The notes under the pieces: model-generated
The model's input: the letters and a program-made list of their open reading frames with translations, nothing else
Databases searched by the model: none
Told to the model about the DNA's origin: nothing
Program-made: the position numbers and the translations under genes
Part shown: piece after piece, positions 26,941 through 36,206 of the stretch
How the letters are laid out: every line of letters begins with the position of its first letter
How positions within the stretch are numbered: the stretch's first letter is position 1
DNA from: Fulvivirga sp. M361
Lineage (GTDB): Bacteria; Bacteroidota; Bacteroidia; Cytophagales; Cyclobacteriaceae
Reading direction: 5' to 3'
Assembly (NCBI RefSeq): GCF_007097395.1
Contig: NZ_VKDC01000007.1
Location: 262,809-326,808, forward strand
Length of the DNA stretch: 64,000 nucleotides

Positions 26941-28353
26941 TTAATATCCATCATTCTGTTTCATGTCAGGATTTGCCAAAATTTCATCCTGAGGAATTGG
27001 GTATACAAATCTAAAGTCGCCCGGTTGTAAGGTGCAGTTAAGTGTTATGCCTCTGCAGTCAACTCCTCTGTTGATAGCTTTGTTTGTTCTTCTCAAGTCA
27101 AACCATCGATGTCCTTCAGCTACCAGTTCCTTTCTTCTTTCCACCTGGATCGCTTCTTTAAGCTGTTCTCCACTGAGGTTCTCTGCAACATAAGCACTGA
27201 TCCTATTACCTCTTAAGGTGTTTAAATCCGCCATCGCATCTGCATCTCTACCATCAATATTGGTATAAGCTTCAGCCCTGATGAGGTACATTTCGCTGAC
27301 CCTAAGCACCTTGGCATTGTTCAGGCCGTTTTCACCACCACGCCCTGGATATTTAATGGTCAAATAGACATTGTCACTTATCGTTTCAGTATCTTCTAAT
27401 ACAAAAGTGCTGAATCGAATATCATTGGTTTTATCATAAAGATCTCCCAAAGAAGCGGTATAGGTAAACTGTTGCGGCATATTGAGAATTACATTATAAA
27501 GGCGACTACCTAAAGTGCCCTCATCTCGTGTAGCAAATAGAACACTAAACAAGACTTCGTCATTAATGTCATCTTCTTTCCATATCCCCGGATAATCACT
27601 AATACCGGCCAGGTTGTTAGTACTTATGACCTGTGAGGCATAATCTGCTGCATCTTCCCACTCTTCGGCGTAAAGTGATACTCTGGCGAGTAGGGCTAAT
27701 ACGGCTCTTTGGTCCATAAAATAAGGTCCATTTTCCTGTATATCTTCATCAACATCACCCAACATAGTCCTGGCTTTATCCAGATCATCAAACACCTGAT
27801 CATAAACCTCAGTTACTGTGGCCCTTGGTGGAGTACCTATCTCAAAAAATGTAATAACCGGTACTGCAAGTTCTGTGGAGTTTCTATTGTACTGCTCTCC
27901 ATAGTATCTGAGCAGGTCAAAGTGTCCTAAAGCCCTCAATGCATGGGCCTGTCCTACAATTCTGTTTTTAAAAGGCCCGTCTTCAAACTGATCCGCATTA
28001 TTGATAACGGTATTGGCTCTAAAAATAAGCTGATAAGCTTCTCCCCAAACATCAATGTCGTTGCCTGCCGTGTACAACCAGTTGGTCTGGGTCCTGAAAC
28101 GACCTCCGTTGGTAGGTCCTATTCTCATGTTATCGGCGAGTATATCTGGTAAATACACCATGGACTCTCGATATAATCCTTCACTCCTCAAGGTCGCATA
28201 AGCACCTAGAAGTGCCAATTCCAGGTCTTCTAAATTTTGAATCGCGATTTCAGCGGACAGCACGTCCGGTTGGACTATATCCAATTTGTCATCACAGGAA
28301 AGCACCACTATTAGGCATATGCTCATTAATACATATTTATATATCTTGATCAT
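26941..28353 (-). CDS. SusD/RagB family nutrient-binding outer membrane lipoprotein
   Basis: Surface lipoprotein that caps the partner SusC transporter and captures substrate. The signal is lipoprotein-type (SICLIVVLSCDDKLD). The N-terminal TPR-type helices include LEDLELALLGAYATLR, and WGEAYQLIFRANTVINNADQF is a family hallmark; the C-terminal RVSEMYLIRAEAYTNI and RRKELVAEGHRWFDLRR are also diagnostic. The length of 470 is normal. It lies 11 bp downstream of susC. Substrate class cannot be read from SusD sequence alone. Confidence 0.95.
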   Translation of the reverse strand: MIKIYKYVLMSICLIVVLSCDDKLDIVQPDVLSAEIAIQNLEDLELALLGAYATLRSEGLYRESMVYLPDILADNMRIGPTNGGRFRTQTNWLYTAGNDIDVWGEAYQLIFRANTVINNADQFEDGPFKNRIVGQAHALRALGHFDLLRYYGEQYNRNSTELAVPVITFFEIGTPPRATVTEVYDQVFDDLDKARTMLGDVDEDIQENGPYFMDQRAVLALLARVSLYAEEWEDAADYASQVISTNNLAGISDYPGIWKEDDINDEVLFSVLFATRDEGTLGSRLYNVILNMPQQFTYTASLGDLYDKTNDIRFSTFVLEDTETISDNVYLTIKYPGRGGENGLNNAKVLRVSEMYLIRAEAYTNIDGRDADAMADLNTLRGNRISAYVAENLSGEQLKEAIQVERRKELVAEGHRWFDLRRTNKAINRGVDCRGITLNCTLQPGDFRFVYPIPQDEILANPDMKQNDGY

Positions 28354-28364
28354 TCTGTTGTAGA

Positions 28365-31300
28365 TTAAAATTTAACATCAACTCCTACTGTGTAAGTAGA
28401 CAGTGCCGGATATTCGGCCCGTTCTTCTATGCCGGAGTTTTCAGGATCCAAACCGGAATAAGAAGTAAACGTAAGAACGTTCTGACCCTGGAGGTAAACG
28501 TTCAGTCCCGATATATGCAACCTGTCCGTTATCGTAGGAGGAAGCTGATAAGCAAGTCTCACATTTCTTAGCCTGATGAATGAGGCATCTTCAATGAACC
28601 CCGAATCACTAAAATACTCACCTTGTCTTGCACTGGGTATATCGGTTATATCACCAGGCTGCCTCCAAAGTCGCAGAGCATTCGTAGAAGCGCTTCCATT
28701 GCTTGTTTTTGTGGGATTATCCAGTGAAGTCCTTGCGGTATTCATGATGTACTTTCCTTCAGAGAAGGTAAATAACATTCTAAGAGTAAATCCCTTGTAT
28801 CTTAGGGTGTTAGTAATGCCCCCAAAAAATCTTGGTGTTGCCGGTAACTCCGCAACACGATCGTTAAGGTCAAAGACTTCCGTTAATTCTCCATTGATGT
28901 TGTGCCATAAAAACCTTCCATTAGCCGGATTTACACCAGCCCTCCTTACTCTAAAGTGCATGGGATACTCAAGCCCCTCTCTGACCAGTATATTGCCGTC
29001 TAAAAATTCGCCATTGGGTAGTTTAGTTATTATTGTTCGGTTTCTAGAAATGTTAAAGTCTGTACTCCACTTAAAACCGCCTTTATCAATATTATTACTG
29101 CTAAGATTGATTTCAATCCCTCTGTTTCGCAAAGATCCGGTATTTCTCAACTGATCGTCAAACCCAGTAGTTTGCGAAAGCGGTGTGAAAATCAGCAGGT
29201 CTGTTGTTACCTCATTGTACCAATCAACGTTAAGGGATAAAAAATTATCAAATAGCGTCACATCAATTCCCAGGTTTAATTTTTGAGTTTGTTCCCACTT
29301 TAGATCGGGGTTAGACAGGTCTTCGGCAATGCCATTTATCCCTCCGTAAGAGCGTGGAACAAATATAGGTCGGGCTGCTGTATTACTAATATTTTGATTC
29401 CCAACAGTCCCATAACTGGCTCTGATTTTTCCATAATTTAAAAAGTCTAGTCCCGATGTGAAGTTTTCTTCACTGAAAGTCCAACCTAAACCCACAGAAT
29501 AAAAGGTTCCAAAACGGTTATTGATCCCAAACCTATTGGACCCGTCACGCCGCACTCCTGCCGTTACATTGTATTTATTGTTGTAAGAATAATCAATGGT
29601 TCCAAATAGTGATGACAACGCATTTTCATTAATGCCTCCGCCAAAAATTGGGATGAAACCATTTTCGGGAGTACCTTGCGCACCACCTGCTATTGTATTG
29701 ATCTTATCAAAACCAAACACTTCTACAGAAGTTTCTGTTTCCTTTTCCTGGAAAAACTCCTGATAAGCAGCTACCTGAAAAAAGTGCTCTTTGGCGATAT
29801 CAAAATTATAATGGAGAGAGTTCGTCCCTGTTAGCAGGGTTCTCCTGCTAAAAGAATTTTCTAGCAGTCCTTGTCCACCTTGACGGGTTTGGCCTCTAAA
29901 GGATTGGGGGTCTACAAAGTCAACGTCATTTTCCTGTCTGTAGTTTAAGGACCAGTTCGAGACAACGCTCAACCCTTTTAGGAACGGAAATTTATACTCT
30001 CCCCTTAGACTTATAATAGCATTATCAGAGTCACGGTCCTCTATGGTTGTATTTGTCCGTTCTACAATATTTCTGCCTTCCAGTCCCAATACATATTCGC
30101 CTGTTACCGGATGTACCACTGGATTATAGGGGGCGGTTCTTATAGACCCGTAAAAAGAGTTGGATCTGCTAAAGCTTCCCTCGGACTGACTGTCCCTGGA
30201 ATCAGTATGAGCCAAATAGACATTGGACCTTATCGTAAAGTTTTTTATTTCATGTTCAAGATTCAGTTTGACAGAATACCGGTCCAGATCAGACCTTAGC
30301 GCTATTCCTTCCTGGCTAAAGTAAGCCCCGGATAAGTAAAAAGTGGTATTTTCATTTCCTCCTGAAAGAGAGATCTCATGAGACTGTATCTTACCATTTC
30401 TAGTGGTGACATCCAGCCAATCGGTATTGATCTGCTTAAGGGAGTCAATGTCTCTCTGATTAAAGCCAACGGTAGAACCAGCCCCAAGCTCATGCTGTAG
30501 GTCAATATTTTGCGCGGATGTAAGTGGCTGGACTCCGTCATTATAGCCAGGCTTAGGCGAAAAGCCAAAATAGGTGCTGTATTCCATTCTTGTCTTTCCT
30601 TTCACTCCTTCTTTTGAAGTGATAACTACCACTCCTGCCGCTCCCCTGGAACCATATATCTGGGTGGCCGCAGCATCTTTCAAAATACTTAAGGAACCAA
30701 TATCATTGGGATTAATAGCTGCAAAATCTCCGGCTGTTATTACGGTCCCATCCAGGATATATAATGGATCATCATTCGTATTTATTGACTTGATACCTCT
30801 TATATTAATAGCTGCTGATCTTCCAGGCTGACCAGTACCGGACTGAATAAGAACACCGGCAGCGTTACCTTGCAGGATATTATCGAAAGTAGCCATTGGT
30901 ACTTTTTCAAGCCTGTCACTACTTACTGTGGCCAGTGACGAAGTAAGTTTTCTGGCATCTTTCTCTGTATAACCCACTACCACTACTTCTGACAATGTCC
31001 TGATATCTTCTTCTAAAACGATGTTAATAATTCCTCTATTACCCACTTCCACTTCCTTGGATCTATGTCCGATATAAGAAACTATTAAGGTTGAATTTTC
31101 AGGGACCATTAAAGTGTAATTCCCATTAATGTCCGTAATGGTGCCGATAGTAGTGCCTTTGACTACTATACTGACCCCAACCAGGGGTTCTTCATTTTCA
31201 TCGGTTATTACACCCGTTATTTGAATATCCGCCACTTCATCGACGGCTATTTCCAAGCGGTCAGCTTTGGAAGACTGGTTTATAGATACCACATTAATAT

Positions 31301-31643
31301 TATTATTAACCTGTCTGAACTTCAGGCTTGCCTTTTTCGATAAATCAATTAATAACTCGGCCACAGTGGTGTTTTTTTGTCGCCTTGTTATGGTTATATC
31401 TTTATCAATTTGATTATGGTCAACCGTGAAGATGAAATTTGTCTGTTCCTCGATCTTATTAAAAACCTCCACTAAAGTGGCGTCCTTGAAGCCTATATAC
31501 ACATTCACTTCTTTTACACTCCTATATTTCTGCGCATTCCCTTCTGCTGCCAAAATCAAATTTGAAAATATGCACATGACAACAAGGCTATAGACAGTGT
31601 ATTTGGAGAGCATGATAATAACTGGTAAAAGTTTATTTTTCAT
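28365..31643 (-). CDS. SusC/RagA TonB-dependent transporter with STN signalling domain
   Basis: Outer-membrane TonB-linked transporter. The ATG at 31643 (MKNKLLPVIIMLSK) is preferred over an upstream frame start at 31769, because it begins a signal peptide; this gives 1092 residues. Order: signal peptide, STN/secretin-TonB domain (NVYIGFKDATLVEVFNKIEE, residues ~50-115), carboxypeptidase-like regulatory domain (GVITDENEEPLVGVSIVVKG), TonB box region, plug with GSRGAAGVVVITSKEG, then the 22-stranded barrel ending SGIEERAEYPALSTYTVGVDVKF. The STN domain marks it as a transducer that signals to the adjacent FecR and ECF sigma factor when substrate binds. Confidence 0.95.
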   Translation of the reverse strand: MKNKLLPVIIMLSKYTVYSLVVMCIFSNLILAAEGNAQKYRSVKEVNVYIGFKDATLVEVFNKIEEQTNFIFTVDHNQIDKDITITRRQKNTTVAELLIDLSKKASLKFRQVNNNINVVSINQSSKADRLEIAVDEVADIQITGVITDENEEPLVGVSIVVKGTTIGTITDINGNYTLMVPENSTLIVSYIGHRSKEVEVGNRGIINIVLEEDIRTLSEVVVVGYTEKDARKLTSSLATVSSDRLEKVPMATFDNILQGNAAGVLIQSGTGQPGRSAAINIRGIKSINTNDDPLYILDGTVITAGDFAAINPNDIGSLSILKDAAATQIYGSRGAAGVVVITSKEGVKGKTRMEYSTYFGFSPKPGYNDGVQPLTSAQNIDLQHELGAGSTVGFNQRDIDSLKQINTDWLDVTTRNGKIQSHEISLSGGNENTTFYLSGAYFSQEGIALRSDLDRYSVKLNLEHEIKNFTIRSNVYLAHTDSRDSQSEGSFSRSNSFYGSIRTAPYNPVVHPVTGEYVLGLEGRNIVERTNTTIEDRDSDNAIISLRGEYKFPFLKGLSVVSNWSLNYRQENDVDFVDPQSFRGQTRQGGQGLLENSFSRRTLLTGTNSLHYNFDIAKEHFFQVAAYQEFFQEKETETSVEVFGFDKINTIAGGAQGTPENGFIPIFGGGINENALSSLFGTIDYSYNNKYNVTAGVRRDGSNRFGINNRFGTFYSVGLGWTFSEENFTSGLDFLNYGKIRASYGTVGNQNISNTAARPIFVPRSYGGINGIAEDLSNPDLKWEQTQKLNLGIDVTLFDNFLSLNVDWYNEVTTDLLIFTPLSQTTGFDDQLRNTGSLRNRGIEINLSSNNIDKGGFKWSTDFNISRNRTIITKLPNGEFLDGNILVREGLEYPMHFRVRRAGVNPANGRFLWHNINGELTEVFDLNDRVAELPATPRFFGGITNTLRYKGFTLRMLFTFSEGKYIMNTARTSLDNPTKTSNGSASTNALRLWRQPGDITDIPSARQGEYFSDSGFIEDASFIRLRNVRLAYQLPPTITDRLHISGLNVYLQGQNVLTFTSYSGLDPENSGIEERAEYPALSTYTVGVDVKF

Positions 31644-31751
31644 AAATTTGTGCGTTTGTTTAATACTGATTAAATGAACTTTTAGTGCTCTTAATGGTCG
31701 ATTAGTATATGTTGGAGCATGGATTAACCTGTCATTAAGGGCGATGTTATG

Positions 31752-31780
31752 ACCGGTGATATTTATCACCGGTTTTTTTT
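31752..31780 (+). terminator. Terminator-shaped hairpin in the fecR-susC gap, oriented on the plus strand
   Basis: Perfect 9-bp stem ACCGGTGAT (31752-31760) / ATCACCGGT (31765-31773), 4-nt loop, then eight T residues (to 31780) on the plus strand. The flanking genes are both on the minus strand, where the A run would precede the stem. It would stop antisense transcription, or form a leader hairpin in the minus-strand transcript. Confidence 0.7.
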
Positions 31781-31814
31781 ATTAGCTTGTATTGAATAGC
31801 ATGTCAATAAAGTT

Positions 31815-32858
31815 TTATTTGAATCGAATGATTACCTCGTTTTTACCTTTTTGGTAGTCAAATTTTAAGGTAAAAGCCAAACTCTTAAGTACACTGCTTA
31901 AGGGCTGGTCTTTGAAGGTCGTAGACAGACTTACTTTCTTCCTGGCAGTGTTTTCGACAGTAATGTCCACACCATACCAGCGCTCTAACTTGTTTTCTAT
32001 GTCTGCCATGTTAGCTTGTTTGAAATAGATCGTTTTATTCTTCCAGGCAAGTATCTCTTCCATGTCAAAAGAACCTTCAGAGATTTTGGAAGATCCTTTA
32101 TGGTAAACGGCTTGACGACCAGGCTCAAGAACTACTACCTTATTCTGAATATCACTGGAATCTATGGTGGCGACAGAGACCTTACCCGTAGACAGCGCCA
32201 CGTTAGTATAATCTTCTTCAGGAAAGCTTCTTACGTTGAAAGAAGTACCTAATACAGTTGCCTTCAGTGCCTTGGTATATACAATAAACGGCGCTTCCAA
32301 GTCTTTTTTGATTTCAAAAAAGGCCTCACCTTCCAGGTGAACTTCTCTCAAACCATGATCAAATTTCTTGGGAAATGAAATTTTGCTCTCAGAGTTTAGC
32401 ATAACTTTAGAGCCGTCTGGTAAAGTCACCTTCGATTTCTGACCTCTTGGATTGGATTTATGAACTGCTGCCAGAGGTATGTCCGTAGAAGTTTCCTCGT
32501 CAAAATCAATGAATCTATAGGTGCCAAAACAGATTATCGCTAAAATGACCAGAGAAGCTGCAATTTTGTAGAGGCTTGAAAGCTGGTTTTTTCGCTTTTT
32601 TTGGTATTCACCGGCAGTGATCTGTTGCTTGACCTTATCGGCAATGCTTGTGAGTTGGGCTTCACTGATCTCATCTTCCGCGAATGTCATTGAATGAAGA
32701 ATGCGTCTTGCTTCTTCCATTTCAATTGTCTTTTCGGGGTGCTCTTTTAAAAGAGTATGCCATATCTCTTTTTCTTCAGTTCCCCTGTAGGCCAATAATA
32801 TAAAGGCTTCATCAAACAGGAAATCCTGGACGGTATACTTTGAATAGTCTTTCTCCAT
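31815..32858 (-). CDS. FecR-family anti-sigma factor
   Basis: Inner-membrane regulator of 347 residues that holds the partner ECF sigma factor until the transporter's STN domain signals. An N-terminal cytoplasmic helical region (residues ~1-85) precedes one transmembrane helix (ASLVILAIICFGTYRF, ~92-108). The periplasmic FecR domain (LPDGSKVMLNSESKISFPKKF through AFFEIKKDLEAPFIVYT) and the C-terminal DUF4974 domain (ILAWKNKTIYFKQANMADIENKLERWYGVDI) are clear. It follows the sigma gene by 127 bp and precedes susC, a typical Bacteroidota trans-envelope signalling set. Confidence 0.95.
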   Translation of the reverse strand: MEKDYSKYTVQDFLFDEAFILLAYRGTEEKEIWHTLLKEHPEKTIEMEEARRILHSMTFAEDEISEAQLTSIADKVKQQITAGEYQKKRKNQLSSLYKIAASLVILAIICFGTYRFIDFDEETSTDIPLAAVHKSNPRGQKSKVTLPDGSKVMLNSESKISFPKKFDHGLREVHLEGEAFFEIKKDLEAPFIVYTKALKATVLGTSFNVRSFPEEDYTNVALSTGKVSVATIDSSDIQNKVVVLEPGRQAVYHKGSSKISEGSFDMEEILAWKNKTIYFKQANMADIENKLERWYGVDITVENTARKKVSLSTTFKDQPLSSVLKSLAFTLKFDYQKGKNEVIIRFK

Positions 32859-32985
32859 TGTCAGGTAATAGTTAAGATTAAATACCCTTTACAAAAGAAT
32901 AGAGACACTCGAATTAAATTTTACCCCATTGCGGTGAAAAAAAATGATGTAAGATCAAAAATGGAATACAGAAATGCTTAAGAAT

Positions 32986-33603
32986 TTATAAAAAATCAGA
33001 GAGAAGTAGGGTGCAAGCTAGCATACCTAATTTCATATTCTCTTTTAGCGTGTTGATTGCCCTGGACATCAGTTTATAGATCGCCTTGGTTTCTATTTCC
33101 ATTACCTGGGCTACTTCAGCAAAAGATAATTTTTGTTGATACTTTAGGAAAATAGCTTCACGTTGCCTCGGAGTTAGCCTTTTTAGCGCTTCCGCTAAGC
33201 GGTCTTGTTGGCTTCGCTGTTCTTCTTCATTAATGAATTCTGACTGGATGGAGGGCTGCAGAGGAAATTCATAGTCCAGCAGGTCATCGGATAACCCCAA
33301 AGACGTACGTTTTTTTAAGCGGTGAATTTCTCTCAATAATCTTCTTTTGAAGGCCTTGAATAGATAAGCTTCAACATTTTCAACGTCTGATAATCTATGT
33401 CGTTTTTCCCAAAAGTCAACAAAAAGATCTTGAATGACATCTTCAACCAGTTTATCATCCTGGGCTATTTTAAAACCATAATTATAAAGAGACCTAATAT
33501 ACCTTAGATAGATAGTATTCAGAGCATGCTGATCGTTTGCCTTCAATTGAGTCCACAATTGGCCATCTGATAATTTTGAATGGTCCGGTCCCTCTTCTAT
33601 CAT
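32986..33603 (-). CDS. ECF RNA polymerase sigma factor (Bacteroidota family)
   Basis: A 205-residue sigma-70 family protein from the ATG at 33603 (a TTG one codon upstream is the alternative). Sigma region 2 is seen in ALNTIYLRYIRSLYNYGFKI and DVIQDLFVDFWEKRHRL; region 4 in RLTPRQREAIFLKYQQKLSFAEVAQVMEI. It is expected to be released by FecR and to transcribe the susCD operon downstream. The promoter it reads cannot be identified from this window. A 14-bp direct repeat lies about 80-120 bp upstream of the start. Confidence 0.93.
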   Translation of the reverse strand: MIEEGPDHSKLSDGQLWTQLKANDQHALNTIYLRYIRSLYNYGFKIAQDDKLVEDVIQDLFVDFWEKRHRLSDVENVEAYLFKAFKRRLLREIHRLKKRTSLGLSDDLLDYEFPLQPSIQSEFINEEEQRSQQDRLAEALKRLTPRQREAIFLKYQQKLSFAEVAQVMEIETKAIYKLMSRAINTLKENMKLGMLACTLLLSDFL

Positions 33604-33606
33604 CAA

Positions 33607-34010
33607 ATTTAAAATGCAACTATTTCTAACACAGCGTCAAAGAAAGCATAATTAACAATGCATGATCACTTTTCCGAGCGAAATATAGTAAACAATGACT
33701 TAACCCGGAATATAGTAAACAAAAGCTTACTAATTAATAACATAGCCTTCATCTATGGTGTAAAATACAATGAGTTTTTCTAAGATGCTTCTAATTTTTG
33801 GAAGCCTTTTCCATTTTGCTTAGAAAAATATAGCGTTGTGATGTAATTGTTCGGAATAAGTACAAAAGTGTTCCTGAAGTGGGATAGACAGACGGTGTGT
33901 TTTTTGTTCTCAGTGGGGCTTACCCTTTGGGTCTTGACTTCAGTTTGGTCCTTAAAGGGAGTAGGATATTTAAACAGAGGCGAATATAACCTGATTCTAT
34001 CTATACAGGC
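33607..34010. other. Intergenic region upstream of the sigma gene with direct repeat
   Basis: About 400 bp. The sequence AATATAGTAAACAA occurs twice (33682-33695 and 33709-33722), 27 bp apart start to start. Apart from this and the tRNA terminator that follows, I see no gene or RNA. Confidence 0.4.
33682..33722. repeat. 14-bp direct repeat pair upstream of the ECF sigma gene
   Basis: Two exact copies of AATATAGTAAACAA with a 27-bp period, about 2.5 helical turns. They lie 79-119 bp upstream of the sigma gene start. A regulator-binding site is possible; no known factor is recognised. Confidence 0.6.
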
Positions 34011-34045
34011 ATAAAAAAAGCTCTATACACCATGTATAGAGCTTT
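34011..34045 (-). terminator. Rho-independent terminator of tRNA-Asp
   Basis: A perfect 13-bp stem (AAAGCTCTATACA at 34017-34029, complement at 34033-34045) with a 3-nt loop. On the minus strand it is followed by further T residues. It lies directly 3' of the tRNA. Confidence 0.92.
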
Positions 34046-34050
34046 GTGAG

Positions 34051-34124
34051 CGGTCCGGACGAGACTCGAACTCGCGACCTCCTGCGTGACAGGCAGGCAT
34101 TCTAACCAACTGAACTACCGGACC
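34051..34124 (-). tRNA. tRNA-Asp (anticodon GTC)
   Basis: 74-nt tRNA read on the minus strand. Acceptor stem GGTCCGG pairs with CCGGACC plus discriminator G. The D arm (AGTTCAGTTGGTTAGAAT), the anticodon arm CCTGC CTGTCAC GCAGG with GTC at 34090-34088, and the T arm (GCGAG TTCGAGT CTCGT) all fold. The 3' CCA is not encoded. A promoter and a terminator flank it, so it is an independent single-tRNA unit. Confidence 0.97.
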
Positions 34125-34161
34125 AAATTGTATTTTTAAATCCCTTTCGTTTAAGGTGGTG

Positions 34162-34192
34162 CAAATGTATAGTGACTGGAATATAAAAGCAA
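34162..34192 (-). promoter_or_regulatory. Bacteroidota-type promoter of tRNA-Asp
   Basis: TACATTTG (34169-34162) matches the -7 consensus TAnnTTTG, with TTG 20 bp upstream as the -33 element. It lies 37 bp before the tRNA 5' end. Confidence 0.65.
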
Positions 34193-34252
34193 TAGATATT
34201 CTGAAATTTATTTTATGAATTACTTCAGGCTGTTAATATCATTGACCGACTA

Positions 34253-34280
34253 TTGAAATAGATATTAAATGATATTTTTG
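34253..34280 (+). promoter_or_regulatory. Bacteroidota-type promoter of accA
   Basis: TATTTTTG at 34273-34280 matches TAnnTTTG, with TTG at 34253-34255, a 17-bp spacer. It lies 23 bp before the accA ATG, giving a short leader. Confidence 0.65.
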
Positions 34281-34303
34281 TACCTTCCTTAACCAGAATA
34301 TAT

Positions 34304-35251
34304 ATGCTACTGGAATTTGAAAAGCCTATTGCCGAACTAGAGGCGAAACTACATGATATGAAAAAGCTGGCCGCAGATAGTGATGTGAACATAAAAGATG
34401 CGGTGACTTCGCTCGAAAATAAAATAGTTACCCTTAAGCAGGAGACATTTGAAAATCTAACGCGCTGGCAGCGCGTCCAGTTATCACGTCACCCTGAGCG
34501 CCCTTATACACTGGATTATATCTATGAAATTGCGAATGATTTTGTGGAATTGCATGGTGATCGCAGCGTAAGGGACGATAAAGCCATGGTAGGGGGTTTT
34601 GCTACTATAAACAAACAGACCGTTATGATTATTGGCCAGCAAAAAGGCCGGAATACCAAGCAGCGCCAGGAGCGTAATTTTGGTATGGCTAATCCTGACG
34701 GTTATAGAAAGGCACTTCGATTGATGAAAATGGCCGAAAAATTTGGTAAGCCTATTGTGACACTTATTGATACTCCGGGGGCCTTTCCCGGGCTGGAGGC
34801 TGAAGAACGCGGACAAGGTGAGGCTATCGCGCGTAACCTGCGTGAAATGTTCATGTTAAAAGTGCCGGTAATCTGTATTATAATAGGAGAGGGTGCTTCC
34901 GGGGGCGCATTGGGGATTGCCATAGGTGACAAAGTACTTATGCTTGAAAATACCTGGTATTCTGTAATTTCGCCGGAGTCGTGTTCCTCCATATTATGGA
35001 GAAGTTGGGATTACAAAGAAGAAGCTGCTGAGGCATTAAAACTAACTGCTAAAGATATGGCGGAGTTAAAAATAGTTGATGGCATCGTTAAAGAGCCTTT
35101 AGGTGGAGCCCATACCGATGTGAAATGGATGGCAGGTCAGCTTAAAAAGGTGATCATTGAAAATATTGCAGAGCTTAATAAGATTGACCCTGAAACAAGA
35201 ATAGCGCAGCGTATTGATAAATTCTGTGCCATGGGGACATACCAGGAATGA
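34304..35251 (+). CDS. accA: Acetyl-CoA carboxylase carboxyltransferase subunit alpha
   Basis: Transfers the carboxyl group from biotin to acetyl-CoA to give malonyl-CoA, the first step of fatty acid synthesis, together with AccD (not in this window). The 315-residue length is normal. Family marks include the N-terminal [12 protein letters not shown], then [79 protein letters not shown] and [12 protein letters not shown]. It has its own promoter and a very strong terminator, so it is a single-gene unit here. Confidence 0.97.
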   Translation: MLLEFEKPIAELEAKLHDMKKLAADSDVNIKDAVTSLENKIVTLKQETFENLTRWQRVQLSRHPERPYTLDYIYEIANDFVELHGDRSVRDDKAMVGGFATINKQTVMIIGQQKGRNTKQRQERNFGMANPDGYRKALRLMKMAEKFGKPIVTLIDTPGAFPGLEAEERGQGEAIARNLREMFMLKVPVICIIIGEGASGGALGIAIGDKVLMLENTWYSVISPESCSSILWRSWDYKEEAAEALKLTAKDMAELKIVDGIVKEPLGGAHTDVKWMAGQLKKVIIENIAELNKIDPETRIAQRIDKFCAMGTYQE

Positions 35252-35260
35252 TAAATATCA

Positions 35261-35309
35261 GGGATATAAAAAAACCACAGGTGAATAGCTTGTGGTTTTT
35301 TTATATCCC
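35261..35309 (+). terminator. Rho-independent terminator of accA
   Basis: A perfect 19-bp stem: GGGATATAAAAAAACCACA (35261-35279) and its complement at 35291-35309, with an 11-nt loop. The T run lies inside the right arm. The A/T symmetry allows it to work from either side. Confidence 0.92.
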
Positions 35310-35364
35310 CCTATTTTTAGGTGCACAGTATAAATATACCTTATAATTAACCCGAAAGTAGCAT

Positions 35365-36198
35365 ATGAAACTTCACGTAATCAATACAGGATTTTTTAAA
35401 CTAGATGGAGGAGCCATGTTTGGCGTAGTGCCTAAGAGCATTTGGCAAAGAACAAACCCAACAGATGAAAATAACATGTGCCAGTGGGCCATGCGATGTT
35501 TATTAATAGAAGATGGAGAGCAACTGATCCTTATTGATAATGGAATAGGGGATAAGCAAAGCGAAAAGTTTTTTAGCTATTATTACCTTAGTGGTGATGA
35601 CAGCCTTCACAATTCATTGAAGCAATCAGGCTTTTCAGCCGACGATGTCACTGATATGTTCCTCACCCATCTGCACTTTGATCATTGTGGCGGAGGTGTT
35701 AAAAATAATGCGGGTGAGCTAACATTTGAAAATGCTAACTACTGGTCAAACAAGGACCATTGGCAATGGGCCATAGAACCTAACCCCAGGGAAAAGGCCA
35801 GTTTCATGAAGGAAAATATTCTTCCCATGGAAGAAAGCGGTCATTTGAAATTTGTTGATTTTGATAAACCCAGTCCGTTTTCGCAATTCGATGTTTTAAG
35901 TATGGACGGCCATACAGATAAACAAATGCTGCCCAAAATCAAATATAAAGAACATACCATCGTTTTTGCGGCAGATTTATTGCCGTCAATTGGACATATT
36001 CCCGTACCATATGTTATGGGATATGATACCAGGCCACTGCTGACCATGATAGAAAAGGCAGATTTCATGCAAGAGGCGGCGGATAATAACTATGTTCTCT
36101 TTTTGGAGCATGACCCTGTTAACGAATGTTGTACAGTAAAACATACCGATAGAGGGGTACGTCTGGATCAAACGTTCCCACTAAAAGAAATATTATAA
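35365..36198 (+). CDS. Metallo-beta-lactamase-fold hydrolase
   Basis: A 277-residue zinc hydrolase of the MBL superfamily. The metal motif is LTHLHFDHCGGG near residues 99-110, with further ligands in MDGHTDKQM near 180 and AADLLP near 203, and a late FLEHDP. The protein has no signal peptide. It resembles the quorum-quenching/lactonase-like and 'MBL fold metallo-hydrolase' proteins common in bacteria, whose substrates vary widely, so I do not name one. The patatin gene follows after 8 bp, so the two are probably co-transcribed. Confidence 0.88.
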   Translation: MKLHVINTGFFKLDGGAMFGVVPKSIWQRTNPTDENNMCQWAMRCLLIEDGEQLILIDNGIGDKQSEKFFSYYYLSGDDSLHNSLKQSGFSADDVTDMFLTHLHFDHCGGGVKNNAGELTFENANYWSNKDHWQWAIEPNPREKASFMKENILPMEESGHLKFVDFDKPSPFSQFDVLSMDGHTDKQMLPKIKYKEHTIVFAADLLPSIGHIPVPYVMGYDTRPLLTMIEKADFMQEAADNNYVLFLEHDPVNECCTVKHTDRGVRLDQTFPLKEIL

Positions 36199-36206
36199 AT
36201 AGCAGT

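Noticed and set aside
28576..29154. Plus-strand open frame of 192 codons opposite susC
   Set aside because: Antisense to a strongly supported SusC barrel; no recognisable domain in the translation.
31644..31769. 42-codon N-terminal extension of SusC
   Set aside because: The extension would precede the signal peptide; the ATG at 31643 begins a normal one.
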